In this document: in pieces, positions 53,540 to 62,011 of the stretch | Numbering within the stretch: the first letter of the stretch is position 1 | Layout: the number at the start of each line of letters is the position of its first letter | Assembly (NCBI RefSeq): GCF_037893185.1 | Contig: NZ_CP140772.1 | Span: forward strand, 6,658,501-6,722,500 | Reading direction: 5' to 3' | DNA: 64,000 nt | Origin: Chitinophaga sp. 180180018-3 | GTDB taxonomy: Bacteria > Bacteroidota > Bacteroidia > Chitinophagales > Chitinophagaceae | Position numbers and translations under genes: made by a program | The notes under the pieces: model-generated | Seen by the model: only the letters and a program-made list of their open reading frames with translations | The model's database searches: none | Told to the model about the DNA's origin: nothing

Positions 53540-53961
53540 CTAAGCCACCGCCAACATCGGTTCGTCATACGTCATTGTAAAAACGAACCTTCAGCAAAAA
53601 TTTTCAGTTTTTTGCCCAGCGAACTTTAACCAAAACAACAGCTTTTCGGCATATTACAAAAATAAACACAAAGCTAGTGCGCAATCAATGTGTATAAGAA
53701 ATAGCACGGTTCGTCGTAACTATAATTGAAATAACGCAATCACTAAACCCTTGGGGGATTTTAAAGTTAATGATGGAAGTATTGGACTAATAAGGGATAG
53801 TATAACCGATTCTCTCTCAAGAACTGATTATTCGTCCCTCTGGATGTTTTGAAAATCAATGATCTAGAGGGACAAAATTGAAACAAAATAGGGGGCATTT
53901 TTTTAATTATTATTCACCAAATATGTGTATGACTGATTTTCATATACTTAAACACACGAAG
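53540..53961. other. A+T-rich intergenic region at the mnmE-proximal island end
   Basis: No gene is seen. Features: a short inverted repeat GTCCCTCT/AGAGGGAC (53834-53841 and 53866-53873) and two copies of CGGTTCGTC (about 53559 and 53709). The AGAGGGAC copy together with its following bases is repeated inside the other end of the insert at 49191. These may be recombinase arm sites or remnants of a lost integration module. Confidence 0.5.
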
Positions 53962-53979
53962 CTACTTCCCGATACAAAA
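53962..53979 (-). other. Candidate attachment site within the mnmE 3' end (att)
   Basis: The last six codons of mnmE including its stop, read on the minus strand as TTTTGTATCGGGAAGTAG, are nearly repeated at 49137-49154. The 3' end of trmE/mnmE encodes the conserved C-I/L/V-G-K end and is the known integration site of SGI1-related islands, which restore the gene end on insertion. Confidence 0.7.
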
Positions 53980-55344
53980 CTTACTAAATATATAATCCAA
54001 CCTATCCTCATTCGTCACCTCTCCCGTTATTTCACCTAAATAATGCAAACAAAGCCTGATATCAAGCGCCAATAAATCCCCCGGCAAACCATTATCCATC
54101 CCCTGTTTCACATCCTGCAGTGATTTCAACACCTCCTGCAGCGCAGCATGATGACGGGCATTTGTAACAATAGTATCCTCCGTATTAACATCTCCCGCTA
54201 TCACTTTACTTACCAGCGTATCCTTCAGCTCCTGAATATGCGCGTGATTCCGGGCAGAGATCAACAATATCCCCGGTACTCCTGCGAATTTACTGCGTAC
54301 TGCATCTTCTCCGGTAACATCAATCTTATTACCTACCAGCAGGTAATTCACATGCTCTGCTTCGAAAGCAGCAATCTGTTTACGTATATCCGACTCCGTT
54401 AGTTCATTCACATCAAACAAATAAACCACTACTCCTGCTTCACGGATTTTCTCCATTGTCTTCTGTACGCCGATACTCTCAATCGTATCAACGCTTTCCC
54501 GGATGCCCGCCGTATCTATCAGACGAAACAAGATACCATCGATGTTCAGTACTTCTTCAATAGTGTCGCGGGTAGTACCCGCTATATCGCTTACAATGGC
54601 CCTGTTTTCATTCAATAAGGTATTCAGCAGGGTTGACTTCCCCGCGTTCGGTTTCCCGACTATAGCGGTATTTACACCGTTTTTAATGACGTTTCCCATA
54701 CGGAATGAATCGATCAGATGTCGAACCACGCCGGAAGCACTCGAAACGAGATCGTAAAAACGGGTTCTATCCGCAAACTCCACATCTTCCTGACTAAAAT
54801 CCAGTTCCAGTTCAATCAGTGCGGAAAAGGTGATCAGTTGTTCGCGCAGGGCATGCAGCTCTTTCGAAAAACCACCCCGCATTTGCTGCATGGCAGTCTG
54901 ATGGGAAGCAGCGGAATTACTGGCGATAAGATCTGCAACAGATTCTGCCTGGGTAAGGTCCAGTTTCCCGTTCAGGAAGGCACGCTGGGTGAACTCGCCG
55001 GGTTTAGCCAGGCGGGCGCCGGCCCTGATGGTAGCATCTATGATCTGTTGTTGAATATATGGTGAACCATGGCAGGATATTTCTATAACATCTTCTCCGG
55101 TATAAGAGCGTGGCCCTTTGTAGAGGCTCACTACTACTTCATCTATCACCTGTTCATCAGCTACAATGCTCCCGAAATGAAGCGTATGACTGGGCTGTTG
55201 GGTCAGGTCTTTTGCGGGGAACAGGCTGTTGCAGATGGTATAGGCCTCCGGACCACTTAACCTGATAACAGCTATAGCCCCAAGTCCCGGAGCAGTTGCC
55301 ACTGCTACTATCGTATCATCGAATCCTGTTAGTTTACCCAGCAT
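53962..55344 (-). CDS. mnmE: tRNA uridine-5-carboxymethylaminomethyl modification GTPase MnmE (TrmE)
   Basis: A 460-residue GTPase that, with MnmG, installs the cmnm5/nm5 group on the wobble uridine of certain tRNAs. An N-terminal tetrahydrofolate-binding domain (about 1-120) with GPRSYTGEDVIEISCHGS is followed by a helical domain interrupted by the G domain. G motifs: GKPNAGKSTLLN near residue 230, DTAGIRES, NKID and SARN. The C-terminus ends FCIGK, containing the conserved Cys. Full family length. A TAAATTTG element 21 bp upstream of the ATG may be its -7 box. Its 3' end doubles as a probable island integration site. Confidence 0.97.
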   Translation of the reverse strand: MLGKLTGFDDTIVAVATAPGLGAIAVIRLSGPEAYTICNSLFPAKDLTQQPSHTLHFGSIVADEQVIDEVVVSLYKGPRSYTGEDVIEISCHGSPYIQQQIIDATIRAGARLAKPGEFTQRAFLNGKLDLTQAESVADLIASNSAASHQTAMQQMRGGFSKELHALREQLITFSALIELELDFSQEDVEFADRTRFYDLVSSASGVVRHLIDSFRMGNVIKNGVNTAIVGKPNAGKSTLLNTLLNENRAIVSDIAGTTRDTIEEVLNIDGILFRLIDTAGIRESVDTIESIGVQKTMEKIREAGVVVYLFDVNELTESDIRKQIAAFEAEHVNYLLVGNKIDVTGEDAVRSKFAGVPGILLISARNHAHIQELKDTLVSKVIAGDVNTEDTIVTNARHHAALQEVLKSLQDVKQGMDNGLPGDLLALDIRLCLHYLGEITGEVTNEDRLDYIFSKFCIGK

Positions 55345-55400
55345 ATGTCTGATTTATGAAGCCACAAATTTACACACAACTTTTGGCTATCAGACATAAA

Positions 55401-55433
55401 AAAGATCCCGTTCCGGAATGGAACGGGATCTTT
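55401..55433 (-). terminator. Terminator of the exbB-exbD-exbD-tonB operon
   Basis: Perfect 14-bp arms (55401-55414 and 55420-55433) around a 5-nt loop lie 23 bp beyond the tonB stop. Read on the minus strand they are followed by a T-run, as expected for an intrinsic terminator. Confidence 0.85.
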
Positions 55434-55455
55434 CAATATGATCATTAACACAGTA

Positions 55456-56292
55456 CTACTCTTGCAGTGTAAAGCGAATCGGGAGGTTGAACTGTACAGA
55501 AACCTGACGGCCGTTTTGCTTACCAGGTTTCCACTTAGGCATGGTTCTCACCACGCGAACAGCTTCTTCTTCCAGCCCGCCACCTTTTGCAGCGCCTACT
55601 GTTTTAACATCTTTAATGTTTCCTTCAGAGTCTACTACGAACTGAACGAACACTGTACCAGAGATACCATTTTCCTGTGCAACACGCGGATAATGGATGT
55701 TTTTGCTCAGGTATTTGGCCAGTGCTTCCTCTCCACCAGGGAAGGTAGGAGGTTGTTCCACGAATGTAAAGATCTCTTCTTTTGGCGGTGCAGGAGGAGG
55801 TCCTACTACACCTGTACCTTTACTGTCTTCCAGCAGTCCCGGATCAACCCCGTTAGGATCACCTTCCTGGGTCTTGGTGCTGATGGCTTTGTCTTTAATA
55901 TCCTCGTGTTTCGGAGGTTCCTCATCTGGTGGTACCTCATTATCCTTTTTGATAACCGGAGGAGTAAACTGTACTGACGGTTTTACTGGTGGTGGTGGTG
56001 CAGGAGGAGGTGGTGGTGGAGGTGGTGTTTTCGGATCATCCGGTAACTTCACATCCTCCATCTTAATTTCCTGGATCACGGGCTTCTTAACGTTTTCTCC
56101 CTCAGAAGCCTTCACCCACTGTGTGATCATGTACGCTAAGAAGAATACAACAAACAGTGACACGGTACCCATAATCGCGTTCCGTACACGTTTATCATAT
56201 TGTCTCCGCAGATCATACGCCCCATATTCCTTGTTCCTGCCGTCAAACAGGATATCAAGAAAATCGGACTTTAAGATTTTAGAAGAATCCAT
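55456..56292 (-). CDS. tonB: TonB family energy-transducing protein
   Basis: A 278-residue protein that couples the inner-membrane proton motive force to outer-membrane receptors. A cytoplasmic N-terminus with YGAYDLRRQYDKRVRNAI (typical for Bacteroidota TonB) precedes one membrane helix (about 43-62). A periplasmic linker with a long Pro run (about 88-105) leads to the C-terminal TonB domain (about 185-278): PGGEEALAKYLSKNIHYPRV, GISGTVFVQFVVDSEGNIKD and RVVRTMPKWKPGKQNGRQVS. It is the last gene of exbB-exbD-exbD-tonB and presumably powers the SusC-type transporters, including the two in this window. Confidence 0.95.
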   Translation of the reverse strand: MDSSKILKSDFLDILFDGRNKEYGAYDLRRQYDKRVRNAIMGTVSLFVVFFLAYMITQWVKASEGENVKKPVIQEIKMEDVKLPDDPKTPPPPPPPPAPPPPVKPSVQFTPPVIKKDNEVPPDEEPPKHEDIKDKAISTKTQEGDPNGVDPGLLEDSKGTGVVGPPPAPPKEEIFTFVEQPPTFPGGEEALAKYLSKNIHYPRVAQENGISGTVFVQFVVDSEGNIKDVKTVGAAKGGGLEEEAVRVVRTMPKWKPGKQNGRQVSVQFNLPIRFTLQE

Positions 56293-56338
56293 TGTTGTTT
56301 TTTTATGATGGATGCAAAAAATTATTTATTCCACAAGA

Positions 56339-56926
56339 CTATTTAACACCGTTAGCAACTTCTGTACTCTGGATCCATTTCTTATCCTGGTCGCCAATAT
56401 CTACGGTTGCATAACGCTGAATCCTGTTGATTGCCATTTCGTCGAGGATATCCACGAAGTTTTTGTAACTGGCATCATCATCAGCCTTTATAATTATTAC
56501 TACGTCTTCTGGTTCACCTTTTGCATTTCTCAGTTTAGCAACTTCATCCCTTTTCTTAATGATCTCATCTCTGATACCTCCCTTGTTAGCAAAAGTAGTT
56601 GCTTTAAAGAAGTCCGGATTTGCAGATGCATTAGGATCCTGTGCTAAACCTTCGTAATAATATACACGATCTTTTTTCCCGAGAAGAATGGTCAGAGCGG
56701 TACTTTCTTTTACCTTATTCTGTTCTTCCTGCTTCTCGGTATCTTTTGGCATGATCAAGTCCATTGTTTTGGGCTTGGACATTGTAGTGGTAAGCATGAA
56801 GAAGGTAATCAGGAGAAAACCCAAATCCACCATGGGTGTCATATCCACACGGGTAGACTGCTTCTTGGATTTCGTCCCACCATGTTTCTTTCCACCACCA
56901 CTACTGCTGGTATCCATTTCTGCCAT
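56339..56926 (-). CDS. exbD: ExbD/TolR family biopolymer transport protein (second copy)
   Basis: A 195-residue proton-channel partner of ExbB. The frame extends to a TTG at 56956, but the ATG at 56926 is preferred. A Ser/Gly/Lys-rich cytoplasmic start is followed by RVDMTPMVDLGFLLITFFML, with the conserved membrane Asp, then a periplasmic part (about 60-195) that includes a long insertion relative to E. coli ExbD. DVVIIIKADDDASYKNFVDI is the standard C-terminal ExbD element. It lies 63 bp after the first exbD and 46 bp before tonB. Confidence 0.92.
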   Translation of the reverse strand: MAEMDTSSSGGGKKHGGTKSKKQSTRVDMTPMVDLGFLLITFFMLTTTMSKPKTMDLIMPKDTEKQEEQNKVKESTALTILLGKKDRVYYYEGLAQDPNASANPDFFKATTFANKGGIRDEIIKKRDEVAKLRNAKGEPEDVVIIIKADDDASYKNFVDILDEMAINRIQRYATVDIGDQDKKWIQSTEVANGVK

Positions 56927-56989
56927 AGTAGCCAGTTTTTTTGATTTTTTAATCAACAGCCTTCCAGGTCAGGAAGTAGTCGCTGTCTT

Positions 56990-57643
56990 TTACTTTTTAG
57001 TAGCCTTCATTTCTTCCCAGGCTGCTGTTCCCACAGGAGGCTCTTCCAGGTTAGTTACCAGGTTGAGTTTCTGGATATGTTTCTTTTTGAAAGTATCCAG
57101 GATCTCCTTAATCTTAGGATAAGGTGTCTGGTTATCGGCTTTAATACAGTATTTCAGTTTGGAAACTGCTCCTTCCTGTGCTGCAATACCATAATCGATC
57201 CATGCACCTAATTCATTGTTAGCAGAATCGGTAGGAATCCCTTTGTCGAGGCCGGAAGCTTTGCGTTTATCTTCATTCAATGAGAGATATTGCTTCAGGT
57301 CTTTGATAGGAGCTCCAACGCTTGATCCTACAATGAAGTTTCTGATTTCTTTCTGGTCCAGTCCCAGTTTATACTGAGTGTTCAGATCTTCAATCAGTTT
57401 CTTTCTCTTAGTCTGGCCATCCATGCTGAAAAACACTCTGCCATCCTTATCCACTGTGAACAAAAGCACATCAGAATCAGGCAAAAGGGTGGTGTTAATA
57501 GAGGATGGGGTAACTACTGTTACCGGTTCATCCGGTTTGAACTTAGTTGCCAGCATAAAGAAAGTTAACAGCAGGAAAGCCACGTCACACATTGCTGTCA
57601 TGTCAATGTTCGTGCTTTTCCTTGGCATTTTAACTTTAGGCAT
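56990..57643 (-). CDS. exbD: ExbD/TolR family biopolymer transport protein (first copy)
   Basis: A 217-residue member. PRKSTNIDMTAMCDVAFLLL contains the conserved Asp and opens the single membrane helix (about 12-37). The periplasmic domain is longer than in Proteobacteria, with an insertion about 100-165 before the C-terminal LKYCIKADNQTPYPKIKEIL element. Two non-identical ExbD proteins downstream of ExbB are usual in Bacteroidota and probably form a heterodimeric stator part. It lies 69 bp after exbB. Confidence 0.92.
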   Translation of the reverse strand: MPKVKMPRKSTNIDMTAMCDVAFLLLTFFMLATKFKPDEPVTVVTPSSINTTLLPDSDVLLFTVDKDGRVFFSMDGQTKRKKLIEDLNTQYKLGLDQKEIRNFIVGSSVGAPIKDLKQYLSLNEDKRKASGLDKGIPTDSANNELGAWIDYGIAAQEGAVSKLKYCIKADNQTPYPKIKEILDTFKKKHIQKLNLVTNLEEPPVGTAAWEEMKATKK

Positions 57644-57712
57644 CTTTACTCTGTTTTATAGTTTACTTTAATTAGATTCAAAACCGCTTTGTTTCCACAA
57701 AAAAATCAAAGA

Positions 57713-58567
57713 TTATTTGTGGTTGGCAGCGAAGCTCTGTGTTAAAGTAAAACCAGATTCGTCAATAGCATAGGTGATGCCATCGATGTTAGTAGTAAAG
57801 TAGTTGTACATGATGATCGCGATAGCGGAAGTACCGATACCCAGAGCGGTGTTGATCAACGCTTCAGAGATACCACCTGCCAGCTGTGCAGAGTCTGGTG
57901 CACCACCGGTAGACATCGCAGCGAACGCGCGGATCATACCCAATACTGTACCGAACAGACCCAGCAGGGTTGCTACGGAAGCAATGGTAGACAGGAACAC
58001 CAGGTTCTTTTCCATCATCGGCAGTTCCAGTGCAGTTGTTTCTTCGATTTCGTTCTTGATAGTCAGGATCTTCTGCTCAGTATCCAGCTCAGTGTTGGAA
58101 ACCATTTCTTTGTACTTTTTCAGACCAGCTTTCAGTACGTTACCAACAGAACCTTTCTGTTTGTCGCACTCAGCCAGCGCTGCATCTATATTGCGGTTAG
58201 CCAGGTGGAACTGTACTTTACGAACCAGTTCAGAACCACTGAATTTACCTTTAGCTTTTGACAGGTACAGGAAACGCTCGATCACGAAAGTCAGACATAC
58301 CAGTAACACGGAAATCAGGATAGGTACAATCAGACCACCTTTGTACACAGTTGCAAACCATTTACCAATGCCAGATTCAACCGGGTGACCCTCAGGATTG
58401 TTACCCTGGAAGTTGGCTGGGTTACCTAATACAAAAAAGTAAAACAGAAATCCTATCACTAAGCAGATAGGTACAGCCAACGCCGCGAACAGGTTGGATG
58501 ACTTTTTAGGTTGATGAGAAGAAGCCTTAGCTGTAGCTGCAGTCACAGTTGTTTTAGTCTCAGCCAT
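57713..58567 (-). CDS. exbB: ExbB/TolQ/MotA family proton channel protein
   Basis: A 284-residue integral membrane protein with an extra N-terminal hydrophobic segment (about 28-48) followed by the three-helix ExbB core (about 76-98, 185-208, 232-255). The conserved segments are VSTLL/LLGLFGTVLGMIRAFAAM and GGISEALINTALGIGTSAIA. It forms the pentameric channel with ExbD that energises TonB. It is the first gene of the four-gene operon and is preceded by a well-matched promoter at 58682-58711. Confidence 0.95.
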   Translation of the reverse strand: MAETKTTVTAATAKASSHQPKKSSNLFAALAVPICLVIGFLFYFFVLGNPANFQGNNPEGHPVESGIGKWFATVYKGGLIVPILISVLLVCLTFVIERFLYLSKAKGKFSGSELVRKVQFHLANRNIDAALAECDKQKGSVGNVLKAGLKKYKEMVSNTELDTEQKILTIKNEIEETTALELPMMEKNLVFLSTIASVATLLGLFGTVLGMIRAFAAMSTGGAPDSAQLAGGISEALINTALGIGTSAIAIIMYNYFTTNIDGITYAIDESGFTLTQSFAANHK

Positions 58568-59307
58568 GTTGATTGAAATTTTAGTGTTAAAAATTAAACT
58601 ATTGTTTGTTAGAAGTTACTAATTAATTTTTTCAGTGGAATGCCCCTCAGCACTCAATTTACTGTTTTTAGCAGTGATTCGCAAAGTTATAAGGTTGGTC
58701 CAAAAAAACAAGTGCCGCCCGAAAAAACCCCCAAAAATTAACCTTCACGCGTAAAAGCCCCACCACAGGGCTTCTTAACTTGTTTTTCAGAGCAAACACT
58801 TACATAAGCGAATAAACCAATATTGCAGTTCTCACAACTGATTGTTACTGTCCAATTCTTGAAATTGCTTGATTTTTTTTCAAAGTTGGACGCACAATTT
58901 AAGAAAAAATTCAAATGTTCCAACAGAAATCTTACAATTCTGATAACTTATTTCATGCCGCTCCAGTCCACGCTTTCAGCCGACGCTAATTGCATTTAGC
59001 ATTGTAAGATATCATATTCTTTCGACAGATACACTGAAAATCAATACCGACGTGGAATTTATTATTCATCTGTGCTCCCCTCCATATGAAATTAATATAT
59101 GCTATAACAATAAATACTTACATAAAAAAGTTGCTCCCGCAACCAGTGTTCCCACGCTTTCCAGTCGGTTCCCGTTCTTTTTTTCCATTCCTATAGCCTT
59201 TGACGCGTTTATGGATTTTCCATATAAGTTAATACTTAATATACTTACTTGCAAAGGTTTTTAAAAAAACTACCACAAGTAATCAAGAACCAATTTATTA
59301 AACCGCA
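58568..59307. other. Intergenic region between divergent exbB operon and metalloprotease gene
   Basis: About 740 bp. The left part contains the exbB promoter (58682-58711). A short hairpin with A/G-rich arms lies near 58754-58772. A 10-bp perfect inverted repeat ATCTTACAAT/ATTGTAAGAT (58929-58938 and 59001-59010) encloses about 62 nt and could close a structured RNA or flank a regulator site. No convincing TAnnTTTG box is seen for the + strand metalloprotease gene; TATAGCCTTTG at about 59196 has one base too many. Confidence 0.5.
58682..58711 (-). promoter_or_regulatory. Bacteroidota-type promoter of exbB-exbD-exbD-tonB
   Basis: On the minus strand a TTG (58709-58711) is followed after 19 bp by TAACTTTG (58682-58689), matching TTG-N17-23-TAnnTTTG. 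The leader to the exbB ATG would be about 110 nt. Confidence 0.65.
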
Positions 59308-61869
59308 ATGAGCAATCCACATTACCACAAACTGATACTGGCCATGGCCGGTATGCTATGCCTCAGTACTGTAGCCCACAGCCCAGCCAGCGCACAACGG
59401 AAAAAAAATTCCGGCAATGCTGCGCCAACTACTCCTGCTCCCGCTAAAGATACTACCGGGAAAGGCCCGATGATCAAACCCGGTCCCAAACCTGGCCCGA
59501 AACCTTTTGCTGAAGTCATCACCGACAAAGCCAAAGCTGATTCCGGCCTGTTCAACATCTACAAACAGGACGATCGTTTCTTTTTCGAAATCCCCGATTC
59601 CCTCCTCGGCAGAGACATTCTTGTCGTAAACAGGATCTCCAAATCAGCCGCCGGGCTGCGCGCCATGATGTTGGGATTTAGCGGAGACATTATCAATCAG
59701 AATGTTATCCGCTTCGAAAAAGGCCCTAATAACCGCATCTTCTTAAAAGATATCTCCTATTCAGAAGTATCAAAGGACTCCACTCAGCCAATGTTCACTT
59801 CTGTAAGGAATTCTAACCTCCAGCCTATCGTTGCCGCTTTCGATGTGAAAGCCCTGTCTAAAAACGACAAAGGCACCATCATCGATATGACGGAGTATAT
59901 CAACAGCGATAACGAAATCCTTTTCTTCGATGCGCAAATCAAAGGTGCACTCAAACTGGGTGGCTTTCAACCGGATAAATCCTATGTCAGCGATGTGAAG
60001 TCTTATCCGATGAACACTGAAATCAAAACCGTGAAAACCTACGGTAAATCAGGCGGTCCCGCTGGCCCTGGCATGCCCCCGGCGCCCGGTGGCAACGCTA
60101 CCGTGGAACTGAACAGCTCCCTGGTATTACTTCCTGCAGTGCCTATGCAGCCGCGTTACTTCGATCCCCGTGTTGGCTACTTCACTACCAGTGTTACCGA
60201 TTTCGATGCTGATCCGCAGGGCGTTAAAAGATTGCAGATGATCACCCGCTGGCGCCTCGAGCCCAGGCCGGAGGATATGGAGAAATATAAACGCGGAGAA
60301 CTCGTGGAACCAGTTAAACCCATTGTGTTCTACATCGATCCCACTACGCCCGCCAAATGGCGTAAATACCTGATCATGGGTGTAAACGACTGGCAGACTG
60401 CATTTGAACAGGCTGGCTTCAAAAATGCCATCATCGCTAAAATGGCGCCTACTCCACAGGAAGATTCTACCTGGTCTATCGAAGATGCCAGGTTCTCTGC
60501 TATCGTATACAAACCCTCTGATGTGCCCAACGCCAGCGGCCCACACGTACACGATCCCCGGTCAGGCGAGATCATCGAAAGCCATATCAACTGGTACCAT
60601 AATGTAATGCGGCTGCTCCGCAACTGGTACTTCGTTCAGGCTTCTCCTAACGATCCCCGCGCCCGCAACATGCAGTTCAGCGATGAACTGATGGGAGAAC
60701 TGATCCGCTTCGTTTCTTCGCATGAAGTGGGTCATACACTCGGCCTCCGCCATAACTTCGGCTCCAGCTCTACCTATCCTGTAGAGAAACTCCGCGACAA
60801 AGAATGGGTAAAGAAAAATGGTCATGCTGCATCTATCATGGACTACGCCCGATTCAATTATGTTGCACAACCAGGCGATGGTATCAGCGGCGCGGATCTC
60901 TACCCACGCATTAACTACTACGATAAATGGGCTATCGAATGGGGCTACAAACTGCTGCCAGACGTTAAATCCGCTGAAGCAGAAACGCCTGTGCTGAATA
61001 AATGGACCGTAGAAAAACTGAAAGACAAAAAATACTGGTTCGGAACAGAAAGCAACCCTGACGATCCTCGTTCACAAAACGAAGACCTTGGCGACAATGC
61101 GATGGTTGCCAGTGCCTACGGCATTAAGAACCTTCAATATATCATGCCCAATCTCCTCGCATGGACCCGGGTTCCCAATGAAGGCTATGCTAACCTGGGA
61201 GAGCTTTACCGCGAGGTAGCCGGGCAATTCTCCCGCTACATGGGCCATGTGGCGAAGAATGTAGGTGGTATTTATGAAACTCCCAAAACCGTAGAACAGG
61301 CAGGCGCTGTGTATGAATATGTACCAAAAGCCATTCAAAAAGAAGCCATCCAATTCCTTAATAAACAACTATTCACTACTCCGAAATGGCTGGTTAACCA
61401 GGATCTCCTAAGCCGTATTGGCTCCGATGGACTAGCGCTCGTAGGCGCACAACAGGAACCGGTATTGGCGCGGCTGATGAGCGCCAATACGATCAACAAA
61501 CTGATCAAAACAGAAGCTGCCCAAGGCACCCAGGCATATAGTGCAAATGAAATGCTGAGCGATCTGAAAAAGTCTGTTTTTTCCGAAATCGCAGCCCATC
61601 AACCGGTGGATGCTTACCGCCGGAACCTGCAACGCTACTTTGTAGATCACCTCACCAGCCTGCTGACTCCCGCGGCTCCTGCCAATCCGATGATGATCGT
61701 CTATGGCGGTGCTGATCCAACCAAGTCTGACGCTGCGGCCATTGGTCGCGCACAACTGGTAGCACTGAGAACGGAGCTCAGGGCGGCAGCCGGAAGCGGA
61801 GACGCGATGACGCGCAGCCATGTGCAGGATCTCATTGCCCGCATCGGCAAGGCGCTCGATCCTAAATAA
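59308..61869 (+). CDS. Secreted zinc-dependent metalloprotease (DUF5117/DUF4953 type)
   Basis: An 853-residue exported metzincin-like protease. The signal peptide ends near SPASAQ and is followed by a Pro/Lys/Gly-rich stretch. A DUF5118-like segment (about 65-110) precedes a DUF5117-like beta-rich region (about 115-310, with IDMTEYINSDNEILFFDAQI). The catalytic DUF4953-type part (about 320-700) contains HEVGHTLGLRHNF, with zinc ligands His472, His476, His482 and catalytic Glu473. A C-terminal helical region closes the protein. Substrates of this family are unknown. It is a single gene with a strong terminator. Confidence 0.92.
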   Translation: MSNPHYHKLILAMAGMLCLSTVAHSPASAQRKKNSGNAAPTTPAPAKDTTGKGPMIKPGPKPGPKPFAEVITDKAKADSGLFNIYKQDDRFFFEIPDSLLGRDILVVNRISKSAAGLRAMMLGFSGDIINQNVIRFEKGPNNRIFLKDISYSEVSKDSTQPMFTSVRNSNLQPIVAAFDVKALSKNDKGTIIDMTEYINSDNEILFFDAQIKGALKLGGFQPDKSYVSDVKSYPMNTEIKTVKTYGKSGGPAGPGMPPAPGGNATVELNSSLVLLPAVPMQPRYFDPRVGYFTTSVTDFDADPQGVKRLQMITRWRLEPRPEDMEKYKRGELVEPVKPIVFYIDPTTPAKWRKYLIMGVNDWQTAFEQAGFKNAIIAKMAPTPQEDSTWSIEDARFSAIVYKPSDVPNASGPHVHDPRSGEIIESHINWYHNVMRLLRNWYFVQASPNDPRARNMQFSDELMGELIRFVSSHEVGHTLGLRHNFGSSSTYPVEKLRDKEWVKKNGHAASIMDYARFNYVAQPGDGISGADLYPRINYYDKWAIEWGYKLLPDVKSAEAETPVLNKWTVEKLKDKKYWFGTESNPDDPRSQNEDLGDNAMVASAYGIKNLQYIMPNLLAWTRVPNEGYANLGELYREVAGQFSRYMGHVAKNVGGIYETPKTVEQAGAVYEYVPKAIQKEAIQFLNKQLFTTPKWLVNQDLLSRIGSDGLALVGAQQEPVLARLMSANTINKLIKTEAAQGTQAYSANEMLSDLKKSVFSEIAAHQPVDAYRRNLQRYFVDHLTSLLTPAAPANPMMIVYGGADPTKSDAAAIGRAQLVALRTELRAAAGSGDAMTRSHVQDLIARIGKALDPK

Positions 61870-61887
61870 CTGGCAAGCATATACGAA

Positions 61888-61930
61888 AGAAAGCCTCCTT
61901 TGCCCTTTCTGGCTGCAAAGGAGGCTTTCT
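61888..61930 (+). terminator. Intrinsic-type terminator of the metalloprotease gene
   Basis: Perfect 16-bp arms (61888-61903 and 61915-61930) enclose an 11-nt loop, 18 bp after the stop codon. The T-run after the stem is short (CTT then mixed bases). Confidence 0.75.
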
Positions 61931-62011
61931 CTTATCCTCACATCAAATCCTCGTATTTATACCGGAAAATGCTTAATATCGCTACATTATTTACTTTAAG
62001 AAGCCTCAAAA

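Larger units (their letters stand above)
49137..53979. mobile_element. Putative genomic island integrated at the 3' end of mnmE
   Basis: The segment is bounded by two direct 18-bp repeats: the mnmE 3' end (53962-53979) and its copy at 49137-49154. It contains four genes (membrane winged-helix regulator, small secreted protein, propeller lipoprotein, serine hydrolase) that are visibly more A+T-rich than the mnmE and exbB side. A second short direct repeat, AGAGGGAC with similar following bases, lies inside each end (49191-49198 and 53866-53873), as recombinase arm sites might. No integrase or transfer gene is present, so the element would be decayed, trans-mobilised, or only part of a larger island. 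Confidence 0.55.

Noticed and set aside
53834..53873. A possible terminator formed by GTCCCTCT/AGAGGGAC
   Set aside because: The loop is 24 nt and the stem does not extend well, and the same octamer recurs near the other island end. It is described as a repeat instead.
58738..58923. A 61-codon minus-strand frame with several Cys in the exbB upstream region
   Set aside because: It has no similarity that I can recognise and ends only about 30 bp before the exbB promoter; more likely chance in a long spacer.
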